Source: MAG-121220-bin8 sp002700465
Lineage (GTDB): Bacteria > Bacteroidota > Bacteroidia > Flavobacteriales > Flavobacteriaceae
Assembly (NCBI GenBank): GCA_943789295.1
Contig: CALSTO010000002.1
Coordinates: forward strand, 186,001-250,000
Length of the DNA: 64,000 bases
Reading direction: 5' to 3'
The notes beneath the pieces were generated by a model that was given only the letters and a program-made list of their open reading frames with translations, did no database searches and had not been told where the DNA came from. A program made the translations under genes and the position numbers. Positions 7,442-16,039 of this stretch are shown here, piece after piece. How positions within the stretch are numbered: the first letter of the stretch is position 1; every line of letters starts with the position of its first letter.

Positions 7442-8788
7442 ATGTACAGTTTTTTTGAAACATTAAAAAATATCTGGAAAATCGAAGAGCTAAAAAATAG
7501 AATTTTTATTACTCTATTTTTCTTAGCTATCTATAGATTAGGAGCTCAAGTAGTTCTTCCAGGCATCGATTCTGTCCAATTAGCTGAACTATCAAGTAGA
7601 ACACAAGGTGGTGGATTATTAGGTATATTAAATGCTTTTACAGGTGGAGCCTTTGCTAATGCATCTGTTTTTGCACTTGGAATTATGCCATATATCTCCG
7701 CATCTATTGTTGTACAATTAATGGGTATTGCGGTACCATATCTACAAAAACTTCAAAAGGAAGGCGAAAGTGGTAGAAAAACTATTAACCAAATTACTAG
7801 ATGGCTTACCATACTAATTTGTGTTGTTCAAGCTCCTGCATATTTATATAGTCTTGGTGCTCTTGGAGTTCCAGAAACCGCTTTTATACTTGGAAAGACT
7901 CCTGTTTTTGTTTTTTCCTCTGTTGTTATACTAGTTACTGGTTGTGTATTCGCAATGTGGTTAGGTGAGAAAATTACCGATAAAGGTATCGGTAATGGTA
8001 TATCTTTACTTATTACTGTAGGTATTATTGCTTCTCTTCCTCAAGCATTCTTTCAAGAATTTACATCTAGAGTTACCCAAAGTAACGGAGGAGCCATTAC
8101 AATTTTAATTGAACTGGTTATTTGGATAGTTGTGATTGCACTTTGTGTCCTATTGGTTAAGGCAGTTAGACAAGTTCCAGTACAATACGCTAGAAGAACT
8201 GCTTCGGGTGGATTTGATAAAAATCAAGCAAGTTCAAGACAATATATTCCTTTAAGATTAAATGCTTCAGGTGTTATGCCAATTATTTTTGCTCAAGCAA
8301 TAATGTTTGCACCTGCATATGTAGGTCAGTTATTTGGTGATTCAAGTTTTGGGCAATGGCTTCAAACTTCTTTCTCAGATATGTTTGGTTTGTGGTATAA
8401 TATTTTATTTGGATTTTTAATTATTGTATTTACATATTTTTATACAGCTATTACGGTTCCTACAAATAAAATGTCTGATGATTTAAAAAGAAGTGGTGGT
8501 TTTGTTCCTGGAATAAGACCTGGAGGTGAAACATCTGAATTTTTAGATAAAATAATGTCTTTAATAACATTCCCTGGCTCATTGTTTTTAGCAGCTGTTT
8601 CAGTATTACCTGCTATCATTGTTCAGATTATGGGTATGCAACAAGGTTGGGCTTTATTTTATGGTGGTACTTCCCTCCTGATTATGGTTGGAGTTGCTAT
8701 TGATACAATTCAACAAATTAATGCCTATTTATTAAATAGACATTATGATGGTTTAATGAAAACTGGTAAAAAAAGAAAATTAGGATAA
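7442..8788 (+). CDS. secY: Preprotein translocase subunit SecY
   Basis: This 448-residue protein is the channel-forming subunit of the Sec translocon in the inner membrane. About ten hydrophobic segments can be seen. The family hallmarks are the plug region after the first membrane segment (QLAELSSRTQGGGLLGILNAFTGG), GIMPYISASIVVQLM, and a cytoplasmic loop around PVQYARRT. The C-terminal IRPGGETSEFLDKI loop contacts the ribosome and SecA. It starts with a TATG-type junction five bases after rplO and is followed by infA. Confidence 0.98.
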   Translation: MYSFFETLKNIWKIEELKNRIFITLFFLAIYRLGAQVVLPGIDSVQLAELSSRTQGGGLLGILNAFTGGAFANASVFALGIMPYISASIVVQLMGIAVPYLQKLQKEGESGRKTINQITRWLTILICVVQAPAYLYSLGALGVPETAFILGKTPVFVFSSVVILVTGCVFAMWLGEKITDKGIGNGISLLITVGIIASLPQAFFQEFTSRVTQSNGGAITILIELVIWIVVIALCVLLVKAVRQVPVQYARRTASGGFDKNQASSRQYIPLRLNASGVMPIIFAQAIMFAPAYVGQLFGDSSFGQWLQTSFSDMFGLWYNILFGFLIIVFTYFYTAITVPTNKMSDDLKRSGGFVPGIRPGGETSEFLDKIMSLITFPGSLFLAAVSVLPAIIVQIMGMQQGWALFYGGTSLLIMVGVAIDTIQQINAYLLNRHYDGLMKTGKKRKLG

Positions 8789-8789
8789 T

Positions 8790-9005
8790 ATGGCAAAACA
8801 AGCAGCTATAGAACAAGATGGTACTATTATAGAAGCTCTTTCTAACGCAATGTTTAGGGTTGAGTTACAAAATGGTCATGTTGTTACTGCGCATATTTCT
8901 GGTAAAATGAGAATGCATTATATAAAATTATTACCTGGTGATAAGGTTAAATTAGAAATGAGTCCTTACGATTTAACTAAAGCTAGAATAACATATAGAC
9001 AATAA
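8790..9005 (+). CDS. infA: Translation initiation factor IF-1
   Basis: At 71 residues this is a complete single S1/OB-fold protein with MAKQAAIEQDGTIIEALSNAMFRVEL, GHVVTAHISGKMRMHYIKLLPGDKVKLEMSPYDLTKARI. IF-1 occupies the A site during initiation. It starts one base after the secY stop codon and is followed three bases later by rpmJ, as in many spc operons. Confidence 0.98.
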   Translation: MAKQAAIEQDGTIIEALSNAMFRVELQNGHVVTAHISGKMRMHYIKLLPGDKVKLEMSPYDLTKARITYRQ

Positions 9006-9008
9006 ATT

Positions 9009-9125
9009 ATGAAAGTTAGAGCATCAGTAAAAAAAAGAAGTCCCGAATGCAAAATTGTAAGAAGAAAGGGGAGACTTTATGTGATTAATAAAAAGAATCC
9101 TAGATTCAAACAAAGACAAGGATAA
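9009..9125 (+). CDS. rpmJ: 50S ribosomal protein L36, zinc-ligand-poor form
   Basis: A 38-residue frame from the ATG at 9009 to TAA 9123-9125 reads MKVRASVKKRSPECKIVRRK and ends NPRFKQRQG. This is unmistakable L36. Of the four positions that bind zinc in the classical form (C11, C14, C27, H33) only C14 is kept; the others are S, N and F. This is the zinc-free variant. The gene lies between infA and rpsM, three bases from each neighbour. Confidence 0.96.
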   Translation: MKVRASVKKRSPECKIVRRKGRLYVINKKNPRFKQRQG

Positions 9126-9128
9126 ATT

Positions 9129-9503
9129 ATGGCAAGAATTTCAGGGGTAGATATACCCAAACAAAAACGTGGAGTAATAGCTTTAACCTATATATTTGGT
9201 ATAGGAAAATCTAGAGCTAAGAAAATTTTAGAATCAGCTAAAGTTAGTGAAGACAAAAAAGTTTCTGATTGGAACGATGACGATACTGCTAAAGTTAGAG
9301 AAGCTGTAGGTAGCTTTAAAATTGAGGGAGAGCTCAGATCTGAAAATCAAATCAATATCAAAAGATTAATGGATATTGGTTGTTACAGAGGAATTAGACA
9401 TAGATCTGGTTTACCCCTTAGAGGACAAAGAACTAAAAATAATTCAAGAACAAGAAAAGGTAAAAGAAAAACAGTTGCAAATAAAAAGAAAGTAACTAAA
9501 TAA
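9129..9503 (+). CDS. rpsM: 30S ribosomal protein S13
   Basis: This 124-residue protein begins MARISGVDIPKQKRGVIALTYIFGIGKSRAKKIL and contains the helix-two-turn-helix region and the basic tail RGIRHRSGLPLRGQRTKNNSRTRKGKRKTV. S13 contacts the P-site tRNA and the 50S subunit. It begins the alpha-operon part of the cluster, followed by rpsK after eight bases. Confidence 0.98.
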   Translation: MARISGVDIPKQKRGVIALTYIFGIGKSRAKKILESAKVSEDKKVSDWNDDDTAKVREAVGSFKIEGELRSENQINIKRLMDIGCYRGIRHRSGLPLRGQRTKNNSRTRKGKRKTVANKKKVTK

Positions 9504-9511
9504 TATTTATT

Positions 9512-9895
9512 ATGGCTAAATCAGTATCCAAAAAAAGAAAAGTAATAGTTGACTCGTTTGGTGAAGCTCATATTAATGCTTCATTTAATAATATTATTAT
9601 TTCATTAACTAATAAGAAAGGTGAAGTTATCTCTTGGTCCTCTGCAGGTAAAATGGGCTTTAGAGGTTCTAAGAAAAACACTCCTTATGCAGCTCAATTA
9701 GCTGCTGAAGAAGCTGTTAAGGTTGCTCACGATGCAGGAATGAGAAAAGCTAAGGTTTATGTAAAAGGTCCTGGAAATGGTAGAGAATCTGCAATTAGAA
9801 CTATACATAACAATGGAATTGAAGTTACAGAAATATATGATGTAACTCCAATGCCGCATAATGGGTGTAGACCACCTAAAAGAAGAAGAGTTTAA
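9512..9895 (+). CDS. rpsK: 30S ribosomal protein S11
   Basis: At 127 residues this matches S11, with HINASFNNIIISLTNKKGEVISWSSAGKMGFRGSKKNTPYAAQ split over residues 20-60 and the C-terminal signature DVTPMPHNGCRPPKRRRV. S11 forms the platform where the mRNA Shine-Dalgarno helix would sit. It is followed by a 69-base gap holding a putative structured leader for rpsD. Confidence 0.98.
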   Translation: MAKSVSKKRKVIVDSFGEAHINASFNNIIISLTNKKGEVISWSSAGKMGFRGSKKNTPYAAQLAAEEAVKVAHDAGMRKAKVYVKGPGNGRESAIRTIHNNGIEVTEIYDVTPMPHNGCRPPKRRRV

Positions 9896-9913
9896 AAATA
9901 ATATTAATAATAC

Positions 9914-9949
9914 ATTTTTGTCGAAGGACAGACCTTAATTCACAAAAAT
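9914..9949 (+). ncRNA. Putative structured leader upstream of rpsD (possible S4 autoregulatory element)
   Basis: The 69-base gap between rpsK and rpsD is unusually long for this operon. It holds a perfect 8-bp stem ATTTTTGT (9914-9921) with ACAAAAAT (9942-9949). Inside it lies a second stem, AAGG (9924-9927) with CCTT (9933-9936), closing a five-base ACAGA loop, with an asymmetric internal loop between. The element ends 15 bases before the rpsD ATG. S4 represses its own operon in other bacteria through leader RNAs, so autoregulation is plausible, but this is inference from structure and position. Confidence 0.5.
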
Positions 9950-9964
9950 TAAAAAAACAATAAT

Positions 9965-10570
9965 ATGGCAAGATATACCGGTCCTAAAACCAAAATTGCA
10001 AGAAAATTTGGAGAACCAATTTTCGGAGAAGACAAGTCTTTTGAAAAGAAAAATTATCCTCCAGGACAACACGGAAACAATAGAAGACGTGGAAAAAAGT
10101 CTGAATACGCTATTCAGTTGATGGAAAAACAAAAAGCTAAATATACTTATGGTATCCTTGAACGTCAGTTTAGAAACTTATTTAAAAAGGCAAATCAAAG
10201 TAAAGGAGTAACAGGTGAAGTTTTACTTCAATTGTGTGAGTCTAGATTAGACAATATTGTGTATAGACTAGGAATTGCATCTTCAAGAAGTGCAGCTAGA
10301 CAATTAGTTAGCCACAGACACATAACTGTAGATGGAGTACTTTGTAATATTCCATCCAGAACAATAAAAGCCGGAGAAGTTATAGGCGTTCGTGAAAAAT
10401 CAAAAACTATTTCTTCAATAGAAAATGCATTATCTAATAATTCATCTGTGTACGAATGGATGTCATGGAATAGTGATAGAATGGAAGGTGCTTTTGTTTC
10501 CATTCCAGAAAGAACACAAATTCCAGAAAACATTAAAGAACAATTAATCGTCGAATTATATTCGAAATAA
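9965..10570 (+). CDS. rpsD: 30S ribosomal protein S4
   Basis: This 201-residue protein begins MARYTGPKTKIARKFGEPIFG and contains an S4 RNA-binding domain around RLDNIVYRLGIASSRSAARQLVSHRHITVDG. S4 initiates 30S assembly by binding the 5' domain of 16S rRNA. The cysteine-based N-terminal zinc site of some S4 proteins is absent. The unusual spacer before the gene may carry its translational control site. Confidence 0.98.
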   Translation: MARYTGPKTKIARKFGEPIFGEDKSFEKKNYPPGQHGNNRRRGKKSEYAIQLMEKQKAKYTYGILERQFRNLFKKANQSKGVTGEVLLQLCESRLDNIVYRLGIASSRSAARQLVSHRHITVDGVLCNIPSRTIKAGEVIGVREKSKTISSIENALSNNSSVYEWMSWNSDRMEGAFVSIPERTQIPENIKEQLIVELYSK

Positions 10571-10585
10571 AAAAACATTTTAATT

Positions 10586-11578
10586 ATGCCAGTATTTAAT
10601 TTTCAAAAACCAGACAAAGTTATAATGATTGATTCATCTGAATTCGAAGGTAAATTCGAATTTAGACCTCTAGAACCAGGATATGGTTTGACTGTAGGTA
10701 ACGCTTTGAGAAGAGTTTTGTTATCTTCTCTTGAAGGCTTTGCTTTTACATCTGTAAAAATAGAAAATATTGATCATGAATTTTCATCTCTTCCAGGAAT
10801 TGTTGAAGATGTTACAGAAATAATTCTAAACTTAAAACAAGTTTGTTTAAAAAGACAAATTGATACTGTTGAGAATGAAAACGTAACTGTTTCTATATTA
10901 GGTCAAGAACAAATCTTAGCTGGTGATTTACAAAAATATATTTCAGGCTTTCAGGTCTTAAATCCGGATTTAGTTATTTGTAACCTAGAAAAAAATGTAA
11001 GTTTTAATTTAGAACTTACTATTGAAAAAGGTAGAGGATATGTGCCTGCTGAAGAAAATAAAAAGGTTGGAGCTCCAATAGGAACTATTTTTATGGATTC
11101 TATTTTCACTCCAATTAAAAATGTGAAGTACACAATTGAAAATTTCAGGGTAGAGCAAAAAACTGATTACGAAAAATTAATCTTTGAAATTATAACAGAT
11201 GGCTCAATTCATCCAAAAGATGCTTTGACAGAAGGAGCGAAAACTTTAATTCACCACTTTATGTTATTTTCTGATGAAAGAATTACTCTTGAGGCTGATG
11301 AGATTGCTCAAACTGAAACTTATGATGAGGAATCTTTACATATGAGACAGCTTTTAAAGACTAGATTAATTGACATGGATCTTTCCGTTAGAGCTTTAAA
11401 CTGTTTAAAAGCTGCTGAAGTTGATACTTTAGGAGACTTAGTATCATTCAACAAAAGTGACTTAATGAAATTTAGAAACTTTGGAAAAAAATCACTTACA
11501 GAATTAGAAGAATTGGTTATTGTTAAAGGCCTTAATTTCGGAATGGATTTGTCTAAATATAAATTAGACAAAGAATAA
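10586..11578 (+). CDS. rpoA: DNA-directed RNA polymerase alpha subunit
   Basis: At 330 residues this is a full-length alpha subunit. The N-terminal dimerisation domain has FEFRPLEPGYGLTVGNALRRVLLSSLEG (residues about 24-51). The C-terminal domain, from about residue 250, includes the helix-hairpin-helix segment LNCLKAAEVDTLGDLV and NFGKKSLTELEELV, which contact promoter DNA and regulators. It is followed nine bases later by rplQ. Confidence 0.98.
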   Translation: MPVFNFQKPDKVIMIDSSEFEGKFEFRPLEPGYGLTVGNALRRVLLSSLEGFAFTSVKIENIDHEFSSLPGIVEDVTEIILNLKQVCLKRQIDTVENENVTVSILGQEQILAGDLQKYISGFQVLNPDLVICNLEKNVSFNLELTIEKGRGYVPAEENKKVGAPIGTIFMDSIFTPIKNVKYTIENFRVEQKTDYEKLIFEIITDGSIHPKDALTEGAKTLIHHFMLFSDERITLEADEIAQTETYDEESLHMRQLLKTRLIDMDLSVRALNCLKAAEVDTLGDLVSFNKSDLMKFRNFGKKSLTELEELVIVKGLNFGMDLSKYKLDKE

Positions 11579-11587
11579 TTAAATATT

Positions 11588-12100
11588 ATGAGACACGGAA
11601 AAAAGATAGCACATTTAGGAAGAAAAACTCCTCATAGAAAATACATGTTAGCTAACATGGCTTGTTCCTTGATTGAACATAAATCTATTAATACTACAGT
11701 TGCTAAAGCTAAAGCTTTAAAAAAATATATAGAACCTTTGATTACTAAATCAAAATCTGATTCAACTCACAATAGAAGAATCGTTTTTAGTTATTTAAAA
11801 AACAAGTATGCTGTTACTGAATTATTTAGAGATATTTCTGTAAAAATTGGTGATAGACCAGGTGGTTATACTAGAATTATTAAACTAGGAAATAGACTTG
11901 GTGACAATGCTAGTATGGCAATGATTGAATTAGTTGATTATAATACTATTTATAATTCTGGAACGGATTCTGCTAAGAAAACTAGAAGGAGAAAAAAGTC
12001 TTCTAAAAAATCTAATGTTATTGTTGAAGAGTCACCAGCTCCAGTTGTTGAAGAATCAGCGGCTCCGGTTGTTGAAGAATCAGCTGCTTCCAGTTGTTGA
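11588..12100 (+). CDS. rplQ: 50S ribosomal protein L17 with acidic repeat tail, tail cut short by a frameshift
   Basis: The first 125 residues are a complete L17 core beginning MRHGKKIAHLGRKTPHRKYMLANMACSLIEH. A lysine-rich linker then leads into an acidic tail of eight-residue repeats (VEESAAPV). The frame stops at 12098-12100 after ...EESAASSC. One extra T at about 12089 causes this. Without it the frame runs through more repeats to TAA at 12219-12221 (about 210 residues in all). Acidic C-terminal tails on L17 are known in Flavobacteriia. The essential core is intact in either case. Confidence 0.93.
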   Translation: MRHGKKIAHLGRKTPHRKYMLANMACSLIEHKSINTTVAKAKALKKYIEPLITKSKSDSTHNRRIVFSYLKNKYAVTELFRDISVKIGDRPGGYTRIIKLGNRLGDNASMAMIELVDYNTIYNSGTDSAKKTRRRKKSSKKSNVIVEESPAPVVEESAAPVVEESAASSC

Positions 12101-12143
12101 AGAATCAGCGGCTCCAGTTGTTGAAGAATCAGCGGCTCCGGGT
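12023..12143 (+). repeat. Five 24-bp tandem repeats encoding the L17 acidic tail
   Basis: Five near-identical units start at 12023, 12047, 12071, 12096 and 12120. Each encodes V-E-E-S-x-A-P-x. A sixth, partial unit (VEEST) follows. The third unit is 25 bases long because of the extra T near 12089, so the array switches frame in the middle. Tandem repeats like this can change copy number by slippage. Confidence 0.85.
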
Positions 12144-12257
12144 GTTGAAGAATCAACTCATGAAATTAAAAATAATGAAACAAATCAATTAGAATCTGAT
12201 AAAAAAGAAACTGATTCATAAAAAAATTATATTATTTATAATTTTTATCAATTATAA

Positions 12258-12287
12258 GGGATAAACATTCTGTTTATCTCTTTTTTT
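12258..12287 (+). terminator. Intrinsic terminator of the ribosomal protein supercluster
   Basis: A 9-bp stem GGGATAAAC (12258-12266) pairs with GTTTATCTC (12272-12280), with one G-U wobble and a five-base loop. Seven T residues follow at 12281-12287. It lies just after the rplQ repeat region and before carA, and should end transcription of the S10-spc-alpha cluster. Confidence 0.85.
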
Positions 12288-12291
12288 GTAT

Positions 12292-12299
12292 TATTTTTG
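12292..12299 (+). promoter_or_regulatory. Predicted -7 promoter element of carA
   Basis: TATTTTTG fits the Bacteroidota -7 consensus TAnnTTTG. It begins four bases after the terminator T tract and ends only six bases before the carA ATG, so the mRNA would be leaderless or nearly so. No TTG is present at 19-bp spacing (CTG at 12270-12272 inside the hairpin). Confidence 0.5.
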
Positions 12300-12305
12300 A
12301 AAACC

Positions 12306-13421
12306 ATGAAAAACAATAAAAAATTAGAAAAAGCATTTATTCTTCTTGATGATGGCACTGTTTTTTTTGGTAAAGCACTTGGAGTTAAAGGTTCAGCTTT
12401 TGGAGAATTGTGTTTTAACACAGGGATGACTGGTTATCAAGAAATTTTTACTGACCCCTCATATTATGGTCAGCTAATGGTAACTACTAATGCACATATT
12501 GGAAATTATGGAGTTAGTGATTTAGATATAGAATCTAATTCACCCAAAATTGCTGGTTTAATTTGTAAAAATTTTAATAATAATTTTTCAAGACCGGCTG
12601 CTAATAATTCTTTACAGAATTTATTTATTGAACATAATATCGTAGCTATTTCGGATGTAGATACAAGAGCCTTAGTTTCACATATTCGTGATTATGGAGC
12701 CATGAATGCAGTGATTTCTACTGATATTAATTCTATTGATTCTTTAAAATTAGATTTATCAAAAACTCCTTCAATGAAGGGACTTGAATTAGCTTCCAAA
12801 GTTTCAACTAAGGAACCTTATTTTTTTGGAGATCCCGATTCAAATATTAAAATAGCAGCTTTAGATCTTGGAATAAAATTAAATATTTTAAGAAATTTAT
12901 CGAAAAGAGGTGCATATATCAAAGTGTTTCCTTATGATTCCTCCATAAAGGATTTATCAAGTTGGAACCCTGATGGATATTTTATTTCAAATGGCCCTGG
13001 AGATCCAGAACCATTATCATCAGCCATAAATCTAGCTAAAGAAGTTTTAAGTCTAAACAAGCCATTATTTGGAATTTGTCTAGGACATCAAGTAATTGCT
13101 CTTGCAAATGGAATTTCTACGTATAAAATGCACAATGGACATAGAGGAATTAATCACCCCGTAATTAATTTAAACACAGGTAAAGGTGAAATAACTTCTC
13201 AAAATCATGGTTTTGCAATAAATAAAATTGAAGCAGAACAAAATAAAAATGTAGAAATAACACATTTACATTTAAATGATAATACTATTGCAGGTATAAG
13301 TATAAAAAATAAGAACTGTTTTTCTGTTCAATATCATCCTGAGGCTAGTCCCGGTCCTCACGATTCAAATTATCTTTTTGATCAGTTTATTGATTTAATA
13401 AAATCTAATATTAATGAGTAA
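12306..13421 (+). CDS. carA: Carbamoyl-phosphate synthase small (glutaminase) subunit
   Basis: The frame opens at a TTG at 12297, but that lies in the -7 element, so I choose the ATG at 12306 (371 residues). The N-terminal domain is typical CarA (DDGTVFFGKALG, NTGMTGYQEIFTDPSY). The C-terminal class-I glutaminase has the nucleophile in FGICLGHQ (Cys near residue 258) and the histidine-glutamate pair in QYHPEASPGPHD. It supplies ammonia to CarB for pyrimidine and arginine synthesis. carB is about 40 kb away here. The stop overlaps the eno start by eight bases. Confidence 0.97.
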   Translation: MKNNKKLEKAFILLDDGTVFFGKALGVKGSAFGELCFNTGMTGYQEIFTDPSYYGQLMVTTNAHIGNYGVSDLDIESNSPKIAGLICKNFNNNFSRPAANNSLQNLFIEHNIVAISDVDTRALVSHIRDYGAMNAVISTDINSIDSLKLDLSKTPSMKGLELASKVSTKEPYFFGDPDSNIKIAALDLGIKLNILRNLSKRGAYIKVFPYDSSIKDLSSWNPDGYFISNGPGDPEPLSSAINLAKEVLSLNKPLFGICLGHQVIALANGISTYKMHNGHRGINHPVINLNTGKGEITSQNHGFAINKIEAEQNKNVEITHLHLNDNTIAGISIKNKNCFSVQYHPEASPGPHDSNYLFDQFIDLIKSNINE

Positions 13422-14706
13422 AATAATTAAAGTTAAAGCTAGACAAATTTTTGATTCTAGAGGAAACCCAACTGTTGAGGTAGATATTATTACTGAAGAT
13501 GGCGTCTTAGGCAGAGCAGCTGTTCCCTCTGGTGCTTCCACTGGAGAACATGAAGCAGTAGAATTAAGAGACGGAGGGAATAACTACATGGGTAAAGGTG
13601 TTTTAAAGGCTGTTTCTAATGTTAACAATATTATTTCTAAGGAAATTATAGGATTATCTGTTTTCGATCAAGAATCCATTGATAGTTTAATGATTAAAAT
13701 TGATGGCACTCATAATAAAGCTAACTTAGGAGCTAACGCCATACTTGGTGTTTCTTTAGCTTTAGCAAAAGCGGCTAGTAATACTAAAGGTATTTCCTTA
13801 CATAGTTATATTTCAAGTAATAAAAGCACTACTCTTCCTGTTCCAATGATGAATATTATAAATGGAGGTTCACATTCGGATGCACCCATAGCTTTTCAAG
13901 AATTCATGATTATGCCTGTTGAAGCTGAAAGCTTTACACATGCGATGCAAATTGGTTCAGAAATTTTTCATAATCTAAAAAAGATTCTTTCCGATAGAGG
14001 ATTGACAACTTCTGTAGGTGACGAAGGTGGATTTGCTCCAAAACTGGAAGGTACTGAAGACGCATTAAATACAATTATTAATGCTATTGGTATGGCTGGG
14101 TATAAAGCTGGAACACAAGTTATGATAGCTTTGGATTGTGCTTCATCTGAGTTTTATGAAAATGGTGTGTATGATTATTCAATTTTTGAAGGAAACGATG
14201 GGAAAGTTTTAAATTCAAAACAACAAGCTGAATATTTAGCTGAACTTTCATCCAAATATCCAATTATTTCTATTGAAGATGGAATGGATGAAAATGATTG
14301 GGATGGTTGGGCACATTTAACTAAAATTTGTGGAGAAAGAGTTCAAATAGTTGGAGATGATCTTTTTGTTACTAACGTCGAAAGATTAAGTAATGGTATA
14401 GAAAACAATATCGCCAATTCTATTCTAATAAAAGTTAATCAGATTGGAACCCTTACTGAGACAATTAAAGCTGTAAAAATGGCTCATAACGCGGGCTTCA
14501 CAAGCGTAATGTCTCATAGGTCTGGTGAAACAGAAGATAATACTATCGCTGACTTAGCAGTAGGATTATCTACAGGGCAAATTAAAACCGGTTCAGCATC
14601 AAGGAGTGATAGAATTGCAAAATATAATCAATTATTAAGAATTGAAGAAGAGTTAGGAGAGAAAGCATACTATCCTAAAAAAGAAGCTTTTAATGTTAAT
14701 TTTTAA
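13414..14706 (+). CDS. eno: Enolase
   Basis: At 430 residues this is full-length enolase, which interconverts 2-phosphoglycerate and phosphoenolpyruvate. The N-terminal domain begins with RQIFDSRGNPTVEVD. The metal-binding and catalytic features are in GDEGGFAPKLE, ISIEDGMDENDWDGW, VGDDLFVTN and the signature around SHRSGETEDNTIADLAVG. It is translationally coupled to carA through an eight-base overlap. The carA-eno-citrate synthase order is common in Flavobacteriia. Confidence 0.98.
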   Translation: MSKIIKVKARQIFDSRGNPTVEVDIITEDGVLGRAAVPSGASTGEHEAVELRDGGNNYMGKGVLKAVSNVNNIISKEIIGLSVFDQESIDSLMIKIDGTHNKANLGANAILGVSLALAKAASNTKGISLHSYISSNKSTTLPVPMMNIINGGSHSDAPIAFQEFMIMPVEAESFTHAMQIGSEIFHNLKKILSDRGLTTSVGDEGGFAPKLEGTEDALNTIINAIGMAGYKAGTQVMIALDCASSEFYENGVYDYSIFEGNDGKVLNSKQQAEYLAELSSKYPIISIEDGMDENDWDGWAHLTKICGERVQIVGDDLFVTNVERLSNGIENNIANSILIKVNQIGTLTETIKAVKMAHNAGFTSVMSHRSGETEDNTIADLAVGLSTGQIKTGSASRSDRIAKYNQLLRIEEELGEKAYYPKKEAFNVNF

Positions 14707-14737
14707 TAGTTATATTAAATATAAATTAGTGTAAGTA

Positions 14738-16021
14738 ATGAAAAACAAAGCAACTGTTAGTATTAATAATAAAACTCATGATCTTGATTTAATAACTGGA
14801 TCTGAGAATGAAGTTGCTTTAGATATTAGTAAACTAAGATCGAATGCTAATTTAATTACACTTGATGCAGGGTTTAAAAACACAGGTTCTTGCCAAAGTG
14901 CTATTACTTTTTTAGATGGTGAAAAGGGTATTTTAAGATATAGAGGTTATTCAATTGAAGAATTAGCAAATAAAGCAGATTTTTTAGAGGTTGCATACTT
15001 GTTAATATTTGGTGAATTGCCTACTAAGAAACAATTAACAAAATTTTCTGATGATATAAAAGAAAGATCAATAATTGATGAAGACTTAAGGATCATATTA
15101 AATAGTTTTCCAAAATCTGCTCATCCTATGGGTATTCTTTCTTCTTTAACAAGTGGATTAGTAGCTTTTGATCCTTCTGCAGTTGATATAAATGATGAGG
15201 ACGACATGTATGATGCAATTCTAAATGTATTGGCTAAAATTCCCGTTTTAGCAGCATGGGTATACAGAAGAAGAAAAGGTTTGCCCCTAGAGTATGGAGA
15301 CACTTCTTTAGGTTATGTTGAAAACATTGCTAAAATGATGTTTCAACGTCCAAATAAAGAATATGTTCAAAATGAAACTGTGGTTAATGCATTAAATAAA
15401 TTATTGATTTTACATGCTGATCATGAACAAAATTGTTCTACTTCTACTGTTAGAATAGTTGGCTCATCTTACGCAGGATTATTTGCATCTGTTTCTGCTG
15501 GAATATCAGCTTTATGGGGTAGGTTACATGGAGGAGCTAATCAAGCTGTAATAGAAATGCTTGAAGCAATAAATGAAGATGGTGGAGACACGAAGAAATT
15601 TATGTCTAAAGCTAAAGACAAGTCTGACCCATTTAGACTTATGGGTTTTGGCCACAGAGTTTATAAAAATTTTGATCCAAGAGCTAAAATTATTAAAGTT
15701 GCTGCTGATGAAGTTCTTAAAGATTTAGGAATCGATGATCCAATTTTAGATATCGCAAAAGGGTTAGAAAAAGAAGCTTTAGAAGACCAGTATTTCGTTG
15801 ATAGAAAACTTTATCCGAATGTTGATTTTTACTCAGGAATAATTTATAAAGCATTAGATATACCAGCTGAAATGTTTACTGTTATGTTTGCTATTGGAAG
15901 ATTGCCAGGTTGGGTAGCTCATTGGAGAGAAATGAGATTAAGAAATGAACCTATTGGAAGACCTAGACAAGTTTATATCGGTGAAAATCAAAGATCTTTT
16001 ACTGATATAGAATCAAGATAA
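14738..16021 (+). CDS. gltA: Citrate synthase (type II)
   Basis: The 427-residue length matches the hexameric type II enzyme, which condenses oxaloacetate and acetyl-CoA. It has an N-terminal beta-strand domain, then LRYRGYSIEELA. The catalytic histidines lie in LHADHEQN and MGFGHRVYKNFDPRAK, and the aspartate in NVDFYSGIIYKALDIP. It lies 31 bases after eno, with an AT-only palindrome in the gap, and is followed 18 bases later by an amidinotransferase-fold hydrolase. Confidence 0.97.
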   Translation: MKNKATVSINNKTHDLDLITGSENEVALDISKLRSNANLITLDAGFKNTGSCQSAITFLDGEKGILRYRGYSIEELANKADFLEVAYLLIFGELPTKKQLTKFSDDIKERSIIDEDLRIILNSFPKSAHPMGILSSLTSGLVAFDPSAVDINDEDDMYDAILNVLAKIPVLAAWVYRRRKGLPLEYGDTSLGYVENIAKMMFQRPNKEYVQNETVVNALNKLLILHADHEQNCSTSTVRIVGSSYAGLFASVSAGISALWGRLHGGANQAVIEMLEAINEDGGDTKKFMSKAKDKSDPFRLMGFGHRVYKNFDPRAKIIKVAADEVLKDLGIDDPILDIAKGLEKEALEDQYFVDRKLYPNVDFYSGIIYKALDIPAEMFTVMFAIGRLPGWVAHWREMRLRNEPIGRPRQVYIGENQRSFTDIESR

Positions 16022-16039
16022 ACTTTTATTTTTTTAATT

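Noticed and set aside
11934..12221. Separate small protein in the second frame at the end of rplQ
   Set aside because: Its second half is clearly the continuation of the L17 repeat tail after the extra base, and its first half is the out-of-frame L17 core.
14710..14724. AT-only palindrome TTATATT-A-AATATAA between eno and citrate synthase
   Set aside because: In DNA this AT-rich such palindromes are common by chance, and no -7 element is attached to it.
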